The position numbers and the translations under genes were made by a program. Source: Planktothrix rubescens CCAP 1459/22 (GTDB taxonomy: Bacteria > Cyanobacteriota > Cyanobacteriia > Cyanobacteriales > Microcoleaceae). Taken from it: a stretch of DNA of 64,000 nucleotides. The notes beneath the pieces were generated by a model. The model searched no databases. It worked only from the letters and a program-made list of their open reading frames with translations, and was not told the origin of the DNA. Positions within the stretch are counted from its first letter, which is position 1. Every line of letters starts with the position of its first letter. Shown here one piece after another: positions 34,774 to 45,524 of this stretch. The stretch covers positions 1,606,001 through 1,670,000 of the forward strand of contig LR882958.1 of NCBI GenBank assembly GCA_904830895.1. The letters run 5' to 3'.

Positions 34774-37700
34774 ATGACAGAAAACACCCAGAATAATAGC
34801 CCTGAACAGCCAGAAAAATTTTTTGTGGTAGCCATCGGTGCATCAGCCGGAGGTTTACAACCTTTAGAAGAATTTTTTACCAACTTACCGAATAATCCCG
34901 GTGCAGCTTTTGTAATTTTGCAACATCTTTCTCCCGATTTTCCTAGTTTGATGCCAGAATTAATTCAAAGACGCACCTCCTTAGAAGTTGAACAAATAAA
35001 AGATGGGGCACAATTACATCCTAATCATATCTATGTATTGCCCCCGCGTCACACTTTAACAGTCGAAAAAGATTACTTACGATTAGAACAACATCTTGCC
35101 GAGCGGGTAAATGATCCAATCAATATTTTCTTCAAATCCCTCGCCGCGCAATGGGGAGAAAAAGTGATCGGAATCGTGCTATCTGGAACTGGAAACGATG
35201 GCACAGAAGGATTACAAGCTATTAGTCAAAAAGGCGGAATTACCCTAGTTCAATCCCCAGAAACCGCCCAATTCACCAGTATGCCAAGTAGTGCCATACC
35301 TTGTGATTGCTTGGATGGGATTTTATCCCCGCAGGATTTAGCCCAGGCGGTTTATAGTTTAGTCGGCTATTCCCTCAACTATCCCATTTCTCAGGTCAAA
35401 GCCGGAGATTTAATTCCCGTCGAACAATTTGAACAAATCCTGAGTATTTTATCCAAATACGAAAAGATTAATTTTTGTCAATACAAAATTAGTACCCTAA
35501 GTCGTCGGATTCTGAATCGTTGTGGCATCAACCAATCCCCGGATTTGACTCAGTATATTGTCTTATTAAACCAATCAGAAACCGAAAGAAAATTACTCCG
35601 TCAAGATTTATTAATTAGTGTCACCCAATTCTTTAGAGATCCTCCCGCCTGGGAATTAATGGAACAGCAGGTTTTACCGGAGTTAATCGAATCTTTAGAA
35701 CCTCAAGAACAACTCCGAGTCTGGGTTCCCGCCTGTGCCACCGGAGAAGAAGCCTATTCCTTAGCCATATTAATTGATGAAGCAATTCAGGCGACTAATA
35801 AACAGGTCAGCGTCAAAATGTTTGCCACTGACCTCGATAGTAAAGCCCTGGAAGTAGCCTCTCAAGGAACGTATAACGAAAGCATTAAAAATAATATTAC
35901 TCCTGAACGTTTAGAGAAATACTTTACCTGTAAATCCGGCTCCTATCAAGTCAAACGGCATTTACGCGAGATGTTAATTATTGCCCCCCATGATTTAACT
36001 ATAAATGCGGGTTTTTCTAAAATGAATTTGATTAGTTGCCGGAATGTGCTGATTTATATGCAGCCTCTACTTCAGCAACAAGTATTACGCTTACTGCATT
36101 TTTCTTTAGCTTCCCAAGGGATTTTGTTTTTAGGAAATGCCGAAACCTTGGGAGACATAGAAACAGAATTTATTCATATCAATCAAAGATGGAAAATCTT
36201 CCGCAAACACCGAGAAGTTCAACTGAGTTTAATGCCGCCCGTATCCCAGCTACCACTAATAGCTCCAGTCACGACACCACCCGCCTCTAATCGCAATATT
36301 TTTAAGTATGAACGGATTTTAGATTCAGTTTTTAATCTTTGTTTTGCAGAACAACGTCTGACCTGTGTATTAATCAATCAAGACTTCCAATTGCTGCATA
36401 TTTTTCATAATGGTGCAGATTTGCTATCCTTTTCCACGGGAAAGGCTAAATTAGATATCACGGAACTGGTTCCCATTCCTTTAAAATTACCCCTGAGAAC
36501 AGCTATTCACCGTGCTAAACGGGAACAACAAAATATTTTATATACGGGAATTAATTTGTTTAGAAATGGGGTGAATGAGACCTTAAATTTAAAGATAGCA
36601 TTTCCCAATAAATACCCAATCATTAATGAATTTATGTTGGTTTTATTGGAGGTAAAAACAACATTAGAAAACAAATCCAATCAAATTGAGTTTCAGGTTG
36701 ATATTGAAACCGTTAAACAAATCACTGAATTAGAATATGAACTGCAACAAACCCGAGAAAATTTACAAGCGACTATTGAAGAATTAGAAACAACCAATGA
36801 AGAACAACAGGCTACCAATGAGGAATTACTGGCTTCTAATGAAGAATTGCAAAGTACCAATGAGGAATTGCAGTCGGTAAATGAAGAACTTTATACCGTT
36901 AATTCAGAATATCAGATTAAAATTCAACAACTCACCGAACTAACCAGCGATATTGATAATTTACTTCGCAGTACCGATATCGGAGTCATCTTTCTGGATA
37001 ATGATCTGAATATTAGAAAATTTACCCCGACGACCAGTAATATTATTAATATTCTTCCCACTGATATTAACCGCCCCCTAACCCATTTTACCCATAATTT
37101 AGACTGTCCTAACTTAGTTGAAATTTTATCGAATTTTGTGGTATCTCAAATTCCCCTAGAATTAGAAGTGATCAACCAAAAGACTCAAGAACAACTCTTG
37201 ATGCGAGTGCACACCTATAAAGGGGAAAATAATAACAATGATGGAGTTGTTGTTACCTTTGTCAATATTAATCAGTTAAAAAAATTTCAAAATCAACTCC
37301 AAACCAGTAACAATTGGTTAGACAATATTTATATTAATAGCCCCGTGGGATTATGTTTACTGGATCAAAATCTAAAATTTGTTAAAGTTAATGAAAACTT
37401 CGCCAAGATTAATAATTTGTCCGCAGTAGAACATATTGGCAAAACCGGACAGGAGTTATTTCCTGAATGGGCAAATATTTATGAACCTTTGATGCGTCAA
37501 CTCTTAGAAACGGGTGAAACTCTGAGAAATGTAGAATTTAAAACCCTAACTCCGGTGTTTTTACAAACTCGATATTGGATCGGTAGTCTTTATCCAGTTT
37601 TATTAGAAAATGGACAGTCTGGAGTCGGGGGAGTAATTACAGAAATTACAGAAGAAAAAGAGACTCAAAAAGAGGGAAAAAGAGCAAAAGATCGCCTAGA

Positions 37701-39282
37701 AGAAGCTCAAAGTATTTCCCATCTGGGAAATTGGGAATTGAATCTCCAAACTCAAAAAATGCGCTGTTCCAAGGAATTATTTAAGATTATTAGTTTTGAT
37801 TTTAATTTAGGAGAACCCACCTTAGCCCAGTTAATTACTTGCATTCATGTTGAGGATAAGGCTAGATTTTTAGAGGCTTTAGAACAACTCAAAACCCAAG
37901 GGATTGCTTATGATATAGATATAAAAATTATTCGTTGTCATGATGGGGAAATTCGGCATATTAATGCTATTGGGAAGCCCGGTTATAATCAAGAGAATCA
38001 GATCACAAATATTTATGGAACAATGCTAGATATTAGCGATCGCAAACAAGCCGAAATCGCCCTATCCAAAGCCAAGGAAGGCGCGGAAGCTGGAACCAAA
38101 GCTAAAGGTGATTTTCTAGCTAATATGAGTCACGAAATCCGTACCCCGATGAATGGCGTGATTGGGATCATTCAACTTTTATTAATGACCGATCTTTCCC
38201 CGGAACAAAAAAAATTAGTTGATATGATTCGGGATAGTGGGAATCTGCTCCTAACTATTATTAATGATATTCTTAACTTATCAAAAATTGAATCGGGGAA
38301 TTTTGAACTAGAAGAACATCCTTTTGTTTTAAGAACTGTCGTCCAGTCGATCTTTGATCTCCTCCAGAGAGAAATTTTAGATAAAAAAATTGACTTCACC
38401 TATTCGATTGATCCTGATATTCCTGATGGTTTTTTAGGAGACAGTGATCGATTGAGACAAATCTTCTTAAATTTATTAGGAAATGCGGTTAAATTTACTG
38501 ACAATAGCAGTATTTCTATTCAGATCATCGGTCAACCTATTTCCGAGCAGAAATATGAGTTAATTATCTCAATTCAAGATCAAGGAATTGGGATTGATTC
38601 CGATAAAATCAATCATCTATTTCAACCCTTTAACCAAGCAGATACCTCTATTAATCGTAAATATGGCGGTACGGGTTTAGGATTAGTAATTAGTAAAAAT
38701 TTAGTGAATTTAATGTCAGGAACAATTTGGGTGGAAAGTCAGGGGAATATTGGCGGAAATCCTCCCCCAGATTTTTTCCTAGATCCTGAAGAACCTCAAA
38801 CCCAAGGTTCAACCTTTTATTTTACCCTACAATTAAAACTCGCTTCTGAGAGCGAAATTAACTTACTAACAAATCCCCCTCTACCTCAAATCAAAAAAAT
38901 TTATGATCAATCGCAATTAAAAATTTTGATCGCCGATGATGATGAGATTAATCAAGAATTTGGATTATTACTGCTGAAAACTTTTGGCTATGATGCTGAT
39001 ATTGCTAACAATGGATTAGAAGTATTAGAATTGTTAAAAAAACAATCCTATGATATAATATTAATGGATATGCAAATGCCGGAAATGGATGGTTTAACCG
39101 CCACCAAAATGATTCGTGAATCTTCCCAAACTCAACCCTGGATTATTGCGGTTACGGCTAATGTTTTGGAGCGCGATCGTCAAAAATGTTTAGAAGTAGG
39201 AATGAATGATTATCTGAGTAAACCGATCATGATTGAAGATTTTAATCATGCTATTTCTAAATATTTAGGATCACTGATTTAA
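34774..39282 (+). CDS. CheB-CheR-PAS hybrid histidine kinase
   Basis: 1502 residues. Order: CheB methylesterase (1-190; S24 in GASAGG, His in LQHLSPD, Asp in GNDGTEG), CheR methyltransferase (about 215-480; TQFFRDP and the SAM-binding [14 protein letters not shown]), a long coiled coil of [13 protein letters not shown] type (about 640-720), three PAS domains (about 725-1095), HisKA with H1120 in [10 protein letters not shown], HATPase ([23 protein letters not shown]) and a receiver with D1432 in [10 protein letters not shown]. All catalytic residues seem present. The family links chemotaxis-like methylation modules to phosphorelay signalling; the signal is unknown. No chemoreceptor gene is adjacent. 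Its 3' end is duplicated downstream. Confidence 0.93.
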   Translation: MTENTQNNSPEQPEKFFVVAIGASAGGLQPLEEFFTNLPNNPGAAFVILQHLSPDFPSLMPELIQRRTSLEVEQIKDGAQLHPNHIYVLPPRHTLTVEKDYLRLEQHLAERVNDPINIFFKSLAAQWGEKVIGIVLSGTGNDGTEGLQAISQKGGITLVQSPETAQFTSMPSSAIPCDCLDGILSPQDLAQAVYSLVGYSLNYPISQVKAGDLIPVEQFEQILSILSKYEKINFCQYKISTLSRRILNRCGINQSPDLTQYIVLLNQSETERKLLRQDLLISVTQFFRDPPAWELMEQQVLPELIESLEPQEQLRVWVPACATGEEAYSLAILIDEAIQATNKQVSVKMFATDLDSKALEVASQGTYNESIKNNITPERLEKYFTCKSGSYQVKRHLREMLIIAPHDLTINAGFSKMNLISCRNVLIYMQPLLQQQVLRLLHFSLASQGILFLGNAETLGDIETEFIHINQRWKIFRKHREVQLSLMPPVSQLPLIAPVTTPPASNRNIFKYERILDSVFNLCFAEQRLTCVLINQDFQLLHIFHNGADLLSFSTGKAKLDITELVPIPLKLPLRTAIHRAKREQQNILYTGINLFRNGVNETLNLKIAFPNKYPIINEFMLVLLEVKTTLENKSNQIEFQVDIETVKQITELEYELQQTRENLQATIEELETTNEEQQATNEELLASNEELQSTNEELQSVNEELYTVNSEYQIKIQQLTELTSDIDNLLRSTDIGVIFLDNDLNIRKFTPTTSNIINILPTDINRPLTHFTHNLDCPNLVEILSNFVVSQIPLELEVINQKTQEQLLMRVHTYKGENNNNDGVVVTFVNINQLKKFQNQLQTSNNWLDNIYINSPVGLCLLDQNLKFVKVNENFAKINNLSAVEHIGKTGQELFPEWANIYEPLMRQLLETGETLRNVEFKTLTPVFLQTRYWIGSLYPVLLENGQSGVGGVITEITEEKETQKEGKRAKDRLEEAQSISHLGNWELNLQTQKMRCSKELFKIISFDFNLGEPTLAQLITCIHVEDKARFLEALEQLKTQGIAYDIDIKIIRCHDGEIRHINAIGKPGYNQENQITNIYGTMLDISDRKQAEIALSKAKEGAEAGTKAKGDFLANMSHEIRTPMNGVIGIIQLLLMTDLSPEQKKLVDMIRDSGNLLLTIINDILNLSKIESGNFELEEHPFVLRTVVQSIFDLLQREILDKKIDFTYSIDPDIPDGFLGDSDRLRQIFLNLLGNAVKFTDNSSISIQIIGQPISEQKYELIISIQDQGIGIDSDKINHLFQPFNQADTSINRKYGGTGLGLVISKNLVNLMSGTIWVESQGNIGGNPPPDFFLDPEEPQTQGSTFYFTLQLKLASESEINLLTNPPLPQIKKIYDQSQLKILIADDDEINQEFGLLLLKTFGYDADIANNGLEVLELLKKQSYDIILMDMQMPEMDGLTATKMIRESSQTQPWIIAVTANVLERDRQKCLEVGMNDYLSKPIMIEDFNHAISKYLGSLI

Positions 39283-39535
39283 GAGGATTTCACGGATTTC
39301 ACGGATTTTAATTTGTGTTAATCTAAAATATCCCAGAAAATCGAAGAAAGCTGATTCTAAATTCTGCCAAATCGTTGTAAACCGATCATGATTGAAGATT
39401 TTAATCATGCTATTTCTAAATATTTAGGATCACTGATTTAAGAGGATTTCACGGATTTCACGGATTTTAATTTGTGTTAATCTAAAATATCCCAGAAAAT
39501 CGAAGCACGCTGATTCTAAACTCCGCCAAATCTTT
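39218..39535. repeat. 159-bp tandem duplication at the kinase/lepB junction
   Basis: 39218-39376 is repeated as 39377-39535. Each copy holds the last 22 codons of the kinase, the GGATTTCACGGATTTCACGG sequence, and the last few codons of lepB on the other strand. The first copy keeps a decayed lepB end and the second a decayed kinase end. Confidence 0.92.
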
Positions 39536-40091
39536 CAATTGGCCAAAAACGAAAGACGGCGCGACCAATAATATTTTCCTTGGGAAGAAAACCCCAAACA
39601 TGGGAATCATTACTATCGTTGCGATTATCTCCCATGACAAAATAGGAATTATCAGGAACTTTTACCGGGGATAATTGATAATGGGGTTCTTCAGCAATAT
39701 AACGTTCAAATTGGGGTTCATTATCAATATAAACCCGACCATTTTTAACTTCAATGATTTGACCCGGTTTACCAATAATTCGTTTAATAAAGGCTTGATC
39801 AGCCCCATAGCCAATTTCTTGTAATTGCGAAGGAGGAGTAAAAACAATAATATCGCCAAATTGGGGAGAGTTTAAATAATAGGATACTTTTTCTATGACT
39901 AAGCGATCATTTATTTCTAAGGTCGGAAACATCGAATCTGAAGGAATAAATCGAGGTTCAGCCACAAAAGTTCTAATTAATAATGATAATCCCAGGGCGA
40001 TCGCTAAAATTACAATATTCTCTCGGATTTGATTCCAGAGACTTTTTTCAGGAATAGTAGGTTGTGGCTTTTGAATAGCTGGTTTTTCCAT
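39516..40091 (-). CDS. lepB: Signal peptidase I
   Basis: 191 residues. One N-terminal membrane helix (IVILAIALGLSLLIRTFV) precedes the catalytic serine box PSDSMFPTLEINDRL, then KVSYYL...GDIIVFTPP, the general-base lysine in AFIKRIIGKPG, and the conserved MGDNRNDSNDSHVWGFLP. It removes signal peptides from exported proteins at the outer face of the membrane. PSDSM is a small variant of the usual PSESM. It converges with the kinase gene, and its end lies in a tandem duplication. Confidence 0.95.
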   Translation of the reverse strand: MEKPAIQKPQPTIPEKSLWNQIRENIVILAIALGLSLLIRTFVAEPRFIPSDSMFPTLEINDRLVIEKVSYYLNSPQFGDIIVFTPPSQLQEIGYGADQAFIKRIIGKPGQIIEVKNGRVYIDNEPQFERYIAEEPHYQLSPVKVPDNSYFVMGDNRNDSNDSHVWGFLPKENIIGRAVFRFWPIERFGGV

Positions 40092-40132
40092 GGTTTTAAT
40101 GTCTAGTATTTTTATCTATAAAAACAAATTAA

Positions 40133-40169
40133 GAATTAAGAATCATAGCGGAATTACGATTCTTAATTC
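40133..40169 (-). terminator. Hairpin after crtR, probable terminator
   Basis: GAATTAAGAATC (40133-40144) and GATTCTTAATTC (40158-40169) are perfectly complementary across 12 bp. On the minus strand the stem is followed by TTAATTTGTTTTT, about 40 bp past the crtR stop. It is built from the TAATTC dispersed repeat. Confidence 0.6.
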
Positions 40170-40205
40170 TCAATTATTAATCCCTTAAATTTCAGGGATA
40201 AATTG

Positions 40206-41099
40206 TTAATTCTCATGGGAGGATTTATGATGAAAACGGATTCCCAAAAAGACATCATAGAGGAAACCCCAAAAGTCTTTTTTTCCTTCTAATATTCCCA
40301 AGGTTTGGGGAGAACCTTTTTCATCTAACAGGGGCTTCATAAATTCATAGGTTGGCTTATAATAATACCAAGGAATAGACGGCCACAAATGATGAATCAG
40401 ATGGTAATTTTGCCCCAAAATTAACAGATTTAAAACCGAACCCGGATACACCCTAGCATTTTTCCAGCGACCGCGTTCTTGAAACGGACGATGGGGTAAA
40501 TAATCAAAGAATAAACCCAAAGCTATGCCCACAACCAAAGCCGGACAAAACCAGAAATTCAGAATATAGCCGAGGAAGTCATAATGAATAGAGATCGCAA
40601 CAATAGTCACTACAAATAAGCGACTCAAAAACCATTCCAAAAGCTCATATTTTTTCCAAAGTCGGCGCTTGAAAAAAAACACTTCATGGTAAAAGAAACG
40701 TGCCGCAATCAACCACAAGGGGCCACCTGTGGAAACAAAATGATCCGGATCATTGTCTGGATCATTAACATGGCAATGATGTTGGATATGCACCCGTGTA
40801 AATACGGGAAAAGCGAACCCTAACATCAAAGCACTACCGTGTCCTAATACCGAATTCAAAATCCGGTTTTTGTGGGCAGAATTATGGGATGCGTCATGGA
40901 TCACTGTCCCCGAAAGGTGCAGCGCCAAAACATTAATCAAAAAACAACACCAATCTGGCCAACCCCAAAGCCAGTATCCCAATGTGGAACAGATCACCAT
41001 TACTACCGCACCGAAAAACATCAGTAGCGTGGTGTTAAAACCATCCTCTGCGGCGAGGTATTCCTTGGGGACTGTCAGTGGCTTGCTTGCCTCCGACAT
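40206..41099 (-). CDS. crtR: Beta-carotene hydroxylase CrtR
   Basis: 297 residues from the ATG at 41099 (MSEASKPLTVPKEYL); an upstream in-frame start at 41126 is less likely. It is a membrane-bound di-iron fatty-acid-desaturase-type protein with hydrophobic helices and three histidine boxes: HDASH, HIQHHCH and HLIHH. The motif order and the NPDHF-like DNDPDHFVSTGG fit CrtR, which adds 3/3'-OH groups to beta-carotene (and to myxoxanthophyll precursors) to make zeaxanthin. It is transcribed alone, divergent from the COP23 gene. Confidence 0.92.
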   Translation of the reverse strand: MSEASKPLTVPKEYLAAEDGFNTTLLMFFGAVVMVICSTLGYWLWGWPDWCCFLINVLALHLSGTVIHDASHNSAHKNRILNSVLGHGSALMLGFAFPVFTRVHIQHHCHVNDPDNDPDHFVSTGGPLWLIAARFFYHEVFFFKRRLWKKYELLEWFLSRLFVVTIVAISIHYDFLGYILNFWFCPALVVGIALGLFFDYLPHRPFQERGRWKNARVYPGSVLNLLILGQNYHLIHHLWPSIPWYYYKPTYEFMKPLLDEKGSPQTLGILEGKKDFWGFLYDVFLGIRFHHKSSHEN

Positions 41100-41221
41100 T
41101 ACAGTTTGCACTCCTTGAAGTTTCACACCTGAGTATTTTATGAGAAAAGTAACAAATTGTAAAGATTTATAAAATCACTAAACCCGAACGTAATTGCCTA
41201 AAATACCACAATTTTATCCCC

Positions 41222-41227
41222 AGGAGA
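41222..41227 (+). promoter_or_regulatory. Ribosome-binding site fixing the COP23 gene start
   Basis: AGGAGA lies nine bases before the ATG at 41236, which selects this start over the in-frame ATG at 41194. Confidence 0.65.
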
Positions 41228-41235
41228 AAATATTT

Positions 41236-42027
41236 ATGTCTAGCTTACTACTGCGTAGATCCTTAGTCGGATTTGTTGGTTTATCAATTACCCTATCAAT
41301 CCTGGGTTCTGCGACCGGGGCTAACGCCAAACCTCGGTGGCCATCTTTACCCAGTTTGACCGATCTGCTGCAACTTCCCCGCAACACAACCCAACCGCCC
41401 CAACCGATTCCGGTTCCCCCTACCAATACCACCCAACCGCCAGCCCCCCAACCTCAGCCCACGGATCAAGGCCCCCTAATTCCTCAAGTGGAAGTGGAAA
41501 CCGGGGACACGGCAATTGCTCGGTTTCGATGTGAAGTAATTGGCGGTCAATATACGGTCATGTATTATCCCGTCAGCCAACCCAATCAAGGCTATGCTTG
41601 GGCAGTTCCTAGCAATATGGGGGGCGGATGGACACCGGAACGCCGTTGTGGAGAGATTAGTCGCCGTTTAGAGTCCTATCGTCCCGATGGATTAGCAGAA
41701 ATCAGCACAGCAATTGAGAATGGTTACAATACCCTCTGCGCCACCACCGAAGATGTTCCCCAATGTCGGATTGTCTTAACCGTGCCCCCTGGGGAAGATC
41801 CCCTATTTGTGCGCGATCGCATTTTCCAAAACCTCGTAATTGCCGACAGTGGCCAAAGCACCCAAGGCATCAATACCCTGGTGAATGAAAAAAGTACCGG
41901 AGACATCATTCGAGGGGCTTTAGGACGGCCAAGAACTCGTTCTACTGGTATTCCCCTACGTCAATTCCTCGACCCCACCGATGGCGGCACCGGATCACGC
42001 TTAAACCCCCGTTATTTTCCTAAATAG
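41236..42027 (+). CDS. COP23-domain secreted protein
   Basis: 263 residues. The signal peptide (LLLRRSLVGFVGLSITLSIL, cut near ANA) is followed by a Pro/Thr/Gln-rich linker (about 45-90) and a domain FRCEVIGGQYTVMYYPV...WTPERRCGEISRRLESY...NTLCATTEDVPQCRIVLT. The four conserved cysteines and the sequence pattern match the COP23 (circadian oscillating protein 23) family, named from a clock-regulated membrane-associated protein of a unicellular cyanobacterium. Its function is unknown. Confidence 0.82.
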   Translation: MSSLLLRRSLVGFVGLSITLSILGSATGANAKPRWPSLPSLTDLLQLPRNTTQPPQPIPVPPTNTTQPPAPQPQPTDQGPLIPQVEVETGDTAIARFRCEVIGGQYTVMYYPVSQPNQGYAWAVPSNMGGGWTPERRCGEISRRLESYRPDGLAEISTAIENGYNTLCATTEDVPQCRIVLTVPPGEDPLFVRDRIFQNLVIADSGQSTQGINTLVNEKSTGDIIRGALGRPRTRSTGIPLRQFLDPTDGGTGSRLNPRYFPK

Positions 42028-42077
42028 ATTAAGAGGGAACACCGGAACACCGGAACAGGGGAGGTAAACTCTTTTTA

Positions 42078-42131
42078 TTACCCATTACCCATTACCCATT
42101 ACCCATTACCCATTACCCATTACCCATTACC
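42078..42131. repeat. TTACCCA octamer microsatellite
   Basis: About seven tandem copies of TTACCCAT, the complement of the run at 8028-8094, followed by four CGTAATT units. Downstream of the COP23 gene. Confidence 0.9.
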
Positions 42132-42210
42132 CCTTCGTAATTCGTAATTCGTAATTCGTAATTCCTGATCCTGATGTGTCCCTGACATGGTTAAATTCTG
42201 TTTATGATCT

Positions 42211-42242
42211 GTAGAGAGAGACGTGCCGTGGCTCGTCTCTAC
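42211..42242. repeat. REP-like palindrome upstream of pyk
   Basis: GTAGAGAGAGACG and CGTCTCTAC flank TGCCGTGGCT; the sister of the element at 14582-14605. It lies 30 bp before the pyk ATG, so it would be in the mRNA leader. Confidence 0.65.
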
Positions 42243-42271
42243 GGACAATCCCCTAGATCTTTAATTGAGTC

Positions 42272-44053
42272 ATGCAACCGCAAAATCTACTGCATCGAAC
42301 TAAAATAGTCGCTACAATCGGCCCTGCTACCCAGAAGCCTGAAGTTCTCCGCGCATTGATTGAAGCGGGTGCAACGACTCTGCGCTTAAATTTTTCCCAT
42401 AATACCCATGAGGATCATCAACGCAGTATTCGGATGATTCGACAAACCGCCTTTGAACTGAATCAACCCGTGGGGATTTTACAAGATCTCCAAGGCCCAA
42501 AAATCAGATTAGGGAAATTTGAGACGGGTTCGATTATTCTGAACCGGGATGATCAGTTTATTCTCACCAGTGAAGACGTGGTGGGAACCCAAGAAATGTC
42601 CTCTGTGACCTATAAACCTTTAGCCGATGAAGTCCCAAATGGGGCGGTGATTCTCCTCGATGACGGTAAAGTGGAAATGGTCGTAGAGAAAGTCGAACCA
42701 TCAAAAGGACGCTTATATTGTCGTGTGGTTGTAGGCGGGACTCTTTCTAATAGTAAAGGGGTGAATTTTCCTGGGGTTTATCTCTCCATTAAAGCCATGA
42801 CCGAAAAAGACCGCAAGGACTTAATGTTTGGTTTAGACCAAGGGGTTGATTGGGTGGCTTTAAGTTTCGTCAGAAATCCCCAGGACGTCTTAGAAATTAA
42901 AGAATTAATTGCGAGTGCGGGTAAGGATGTTCCCGTGATTGCCAAAATTGAAAAACACGAAGCCATTGAACAAATGGAAGAAATTCTGGCTTTGTGTAAT
43001 GGGGTGATGGTGGCCCGGGGTGATTTAGGGGTGGAACTTCCGGCCGAGGATGTGCCGATTTTACAAAAACGGTTAATTATCACCGCTAACCGTATGGGAA
43101 TTCCGGTAATTACCGCGACTCAGATGTTAGATAGCATGGTGAATAATCCCCGACCGACCCGGGCGGAAATTTCCGATGTGGCTAATGCGATTTTAGATGG
43201 TACCGATGCGGTGATGCTCTCCAATGAAACCGCCGTGGGTAACTATCCGGTGGAAGCGGTGGCGACCATGGCCCGGATTGCGGTGCGGATTGAACAGGAG
43301 GGGGCGACCCGCAATGTTTCTAAAGTAGAAGATACCGGACGTTCTATTCCTAATGCCATTAGTCAGGCGGTAGCACAAATTTCTCACCAGTTGAACGCGG
43401 CGGCGATTATGACCTTAACTAAAACTGGGTCTACGGCTCGGAATGTCTCGAAGTTCCGACCCCAAACCCCGATTTTAGCGATTACCCCCCACGTGGAAGT
43501 AGCCCGACAGTTGAGTTTAGTTTGGGGGGTGAAACCACTATTGGTTTTGGATTTACCTTCGGCTGACCAAACATTTCAAGCTGCTGTGAATGTGGCTAGG
43601 GAAAAAAATCTCCTGGCCGATGGAGATTTGGTTGTGACCACGGCGGGAACTCTACAGGGGGTTGCCGGATCTACGGATTTGATTAAGGTAGAAGTGGTGA
43701 CGGCTGCTTTGGGGAAGGGAACGGCCGTGGGTCAGGGCTGCGTGACTGGACGGGCGCGGGTTGCCCGTAGTGCTGGAGAGTTGGCTGATTTTAACCCTGG
43801 GGAAATTTTGGTCACGGTTCAAACCAGTGCCGATTTTGTGGATGTGATGCGAAAGGCGGGGGGTGTGGTCACCGAAGCCGATAGTTTGACCAGTCACGCG
43901 GCGGTAATTGGTTTACGGTTAGGAGTCCCTGTGATTGTTGGGGTAAATAATGCCACCCGCTTAATTCGAGATGGGGTGATTCTGACCTTAGATATGGAGC
44001 GCGGGATTGTATATTCGGGAGCCAACAGTGGTTCGGGGACTGAAAATATCTGA
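42272..44053 (+). CDS. pyk: Pyruvate kinase with C-terminal PEP-utiliser domain
   Basis: 593 residues. The core has RTKIVATIGPAT, LRLNFSHNTHEDH, LQDLQGPKIRLG, and the catalytic lysine/metal region VIAKIEKHEAIEQMEEI...MVARGDLGVELP, then ATQMLDSMVNNPRPTRAE. It carries the extra C-terminal phosphohistidine-like mobile domain (about 485-590, GQGCVTGRARV...LTSHAAVIGLRLGVP) of cyanobacterial and Bacillus-type enzymes, with His in TSHAAV. It makes ATP and pyruvate from PEP and ADP. A REP-like palindrome precedes the gene and a strong hairpin follows it. Confidence 0.95.
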   Translation: MQPQNLLHRTKIVATIGPATQKPEVLRALIEAGATTLRLNFSHNTHEDHQRSIRMIRQTAFELNQPVGILQDLQGPKIRLGKFETGSIILNRDDQFILTSEDVVGTQEMSSVTYKPLADEVPNGAVILLDDGKVEMVVEKVEPSKGRLYCRVVVGGTLSNSKGVNFPGVYLSIKAMTEKDRKDLMFGLDQGVDWVALSFVRNPQDVLEIKELIASAGKDVPVIAKIEKHEAIEQMEEILALCNGVMVARGDLGVELPAEDVPILQKRLIITANRMGIPVITATQMLDSMVNNPRPTRAEISDVANAILDGTDAVMLSNETAVGNYPVEAVATMARIAVRIEQEGATRNVSKVEDTGRSIPNAISQAVAQISHQLNAAAIMTLTKTGSTARNVSKFRPQTPILAITPHVEVARQLSLVWGVKPLLVLDLPSADQTFQAAVNVAREKNLLADGDLVVTTAGTLQGVAGSTDLIKVEVVTAALGKGTAVGQGCVTGRARVARSAGELADFNPGEILVTVQTSADFVDVMRKAGGVVTEADSLTSHAAVIGLRLGVPVIVGVNNATRLIRDGVILTLDMERGIVYSGANSGSGTENI

Positions 44054-44100
44054 AGTAGTTTCCCTTTTCTATTAGATTGATTAAGATTAGATTTTTTCAA

Positions 44101-44153
44101 AAAAATTAGCGATCGCCGGATGATAAAATCATTCGTTGATCGCTAATTTTTTA
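44101..44153. terminator. Bidirectional terminator between pyk and ndhH
   Basis: AAAAATTAGCGATC (44101-44114) and GATCGCTAATTTTT (44138-44151) form a 14-bp stem with a smaller inner stem (GATGAT/ATCATT). It lies between converging genes and is flanked by T-runs on both strands, so it can stop transcription from either side. Confidence 0.85.
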
Positions 44154-44186
44154 TTCTTTCTGACCCAACTTTGAAACAAATTATTC

Positions 44187-45371
44187 CTAACGGTCAACCG
44201 AACCCATAATAATATCGATACTACCGAGAATGGCTACCAAGTCAGCGATTTTTTCCCCTCGAACTAATTCTGAGAGAATGGGTAAATTGCAGAAATCCGC
44301 CGCCCGAATTTTGAACCGCCAGGGAAAGACATTATCATCTCCAATGATATAAATACCTAGTTCCCCTTTGCCACTTTCAATTCTTACATAATGTTCCCCT
44401 TTAGGAATTTTGAAAGTGGGGGCGATTTTCTTACCAATAAACTGATAATCAAAACCATTCCATTCGGATTTTGGCCCGGCCATCATCCGTTGGGCTTCTA
44501 AATTTTCGTAGGGGCCGCCGGGAAGGGCTTCGAGGGCTTGATACAGAATTTTGAGGGATTCTCGCATTTCTCGAATCCGCACAAAATAGCGGGCTAAACA
44601 GTCTCCTCCCGTGTCCCACTGCACATCCCAGTCCAACTCGTCGTAACATTCGTAGTGGTCAACTTTGCGTAAATCCCACTTCACCCCAGAGGCGCGTAAC
44701 ATTGGGCCGGATAATCCCCAGTTAATCGCCTGTTCCCGGGTAATAGTCCCTAAACCCTCAATCCGACGTCGGAAAATCGGGTTATTGCTAATTAAGCGTT
44801 CGTACTCGTCAATTTTTGGCCCGAAATAATCGCAAAAATCTCGACATTTCTGCACCCAACCATAGGGTAAATCGGCTGCTACTCCCCCAATCCGAAAATA
44901 GTTATTATTCACCATTCGGTATCCGGTAGCCGCTTCCCAGAGGTCATAAATGAGTTCCCGTTCTCGGAAAATGTAGAAAAAGGGTGTTTGGGCGCCGACG
45001 TCGGCCAGGAATGGGCCAAGCCATAATAGGTGATTAGCAATGCGGTTGAGTTCGAGCATAATCACCCGAATATATTGCGCCCGTTTGGGGACGGTGACTC
45101 CAGCCAATCGTTCCGGGCCATTCACCGTCACCGCTTCGTTGAACATTCCAGCGGCGTAGTCCCATCGGCTAACATAGGGGACATACATGACAACGCTACG
45201 ACTTTCGGCGATTTTTTCCATACCGCGATGCAGATACCCAATCACGGGTTCACAGTCCACCACATCTTCCCCATCCAGGGTGACAATTAACCGTAAGACC
45301 CCGTGCATGGAGGGATGGTGTGGCCCCATGTTCAAGACCATCGGTTCTGTGCGGGTTTCAATTCTACTCAT
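44187..45371 (-). CDS. ndhH: NAD(P)H-quinone oxidoreductase subunit H
   Basis: 394 residues, the normal NdhH length. [56 protein letters not shown], and the C-terminal end [17 protein letters not shown] are hallmark sequences. The subunit forms part of the quinone-binding peripheral arm of the thylakoid NDH-1 complex (respiration and cyclic electron flow around PSI). It is encoded alone, as in many cyanobacteria where ndh genes are scattered. Confidence 0.97.
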   Translation of the reverse strand: MSRIETRTEPMVLNMGPHHPSMHGVLRLIVTLDGEDVVDCEPVIGYLHRGMEKIAESRSVVMYVPYVSRWDYAAGMFNEAVTVNGPERLAGVTVPKRAQYIRVIMLELNRIANHLLWLGPFLADVGAQTPFFYIFRERELIYDLWEAATGYRMVNNNYFRIGGVAADLPYGWVQKCRDFCDYFGPKIDEYERLISNNPIFRRRIEGLGTITREQAINWGLSGPMLRASGVKWDLRKVDHYECYDELDWDVQWDTGGDCLARYFVRIREMRESLKILYQALEALPGGPYENLEAQRMMAGPKSEWNGFDYQFIGKKIAPTFKIPKGEHYVRIESGKGELGIYIIGDDNVFPWRFKIRAADFCNLPILSELVRGEKIADLVAILGSIDIIMGSVDR

Positions 45372-45524
45372 ACTTTTCTCGGTGTTCCCTAACGCGGATT
45401 TATGGCTTTTTGGGGATTTTTGTTCTAATTATAGGATATATGATTAGGTTGTTGGCGATCGCAATGTTGTATTCTATATTTTATTAAGGTATCGTTTTAA
45501 CTCCACATTCATCAGGAGTCTAGT

